A DNA stretch of 24,384 nucleotides from a virus. The position numbers and the translations under genes are program-made. The stretch spans positions 1 through 24,384 of IMG/VR virus record IMGVR_UViG_3300038455_000166; one strand, given 5' to 3'. Under the pieces are notes generated by a model. It was given only the letters and a program-made list of their open reading frames with translations, was not told the DNA's origin and searched no databases. Shown one piece after another: positions 24,384 through 24,384 of the stretch. How positions within the stretch are numbered: the stretch's first letter is position 1; the number at the start of each line of letters is the position of its first letter.

Positions 24384-24384
24384 G

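Overview
The window is bacterial DNA with a GC content that looks to be in the high fifties. Every convincing gene lies on the minus strand, so the text below reads from right to left. The phylum cannot be fixed from sequence alone. The Rhs C-terminal type, the KP-43-like subtilase and the phage-like tail set would suit Chloroflexota or another environmental Gram-positive-like or filamentous group, but that is a guess. No tRNA, rRNA, CRISPR array, transposase or integrase was seen.

Right flank (about 22386-24384): a partial metal-dependent amidohydrolase running off the right edge, then an intradiol ring-cleavage dioxygenase of the hydroxyquinol/catechol type. These are ordinary catabolic genes. 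Between them is a long imperfect hairpin and a -10-like box. A 611-base gap (21775-22385) follows. It holds no convincing gene, but it does contain a plausible sigma70-type promoter with a perfect inverted repeat at the expected transcription start.

Main block (21774 down to 1): 19 tightly packed genes, most of them overlapping or only a few bases apart, that look like one operon for a contractile injection machine. In order they are: sheath, tube, tail-assembly-chaperone-like protein, a low-complexity protein, a DNA-circularisation-N-like tail protein, a 1142-residue tape measure, an Rhs protein with a C-terminal HExxH domain, gpD-like hub, gpV-like spike, a PAAR-like tip candidate, a two-domain Ig-like protein, gp25-like wedge, gpJ-like wedge, gpI-like protein, a 163-residue tail accessory protein, a fibre with an S74 intramolecular chaperone, a 68-residue coiled coil, an unrecognised 261-residue protein, and a subtilisin-like protease that runs off the left edge.

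Working model: sheath, tube, tape measure, hub, spike and wedge proteins build a P2/Mu-like contractile tail. The fibre, the 163-residue protein and the coiled coil would handle target recognition. The Rhs-HExxH protein is the best candidate toxin cargo, and the S8 protease is a second candidate cargo or processing enzyme. No capsid, portal, terminase, lysis or integrase gene is visible, and the sheath end abuts metabolic genes. This argues for a dedicated injection system or tailocin rather than a prophage. The AAA+ ATPase typical of extracellular contractile injection systems is not in the window; it may lie beyond the left edge or be absent.
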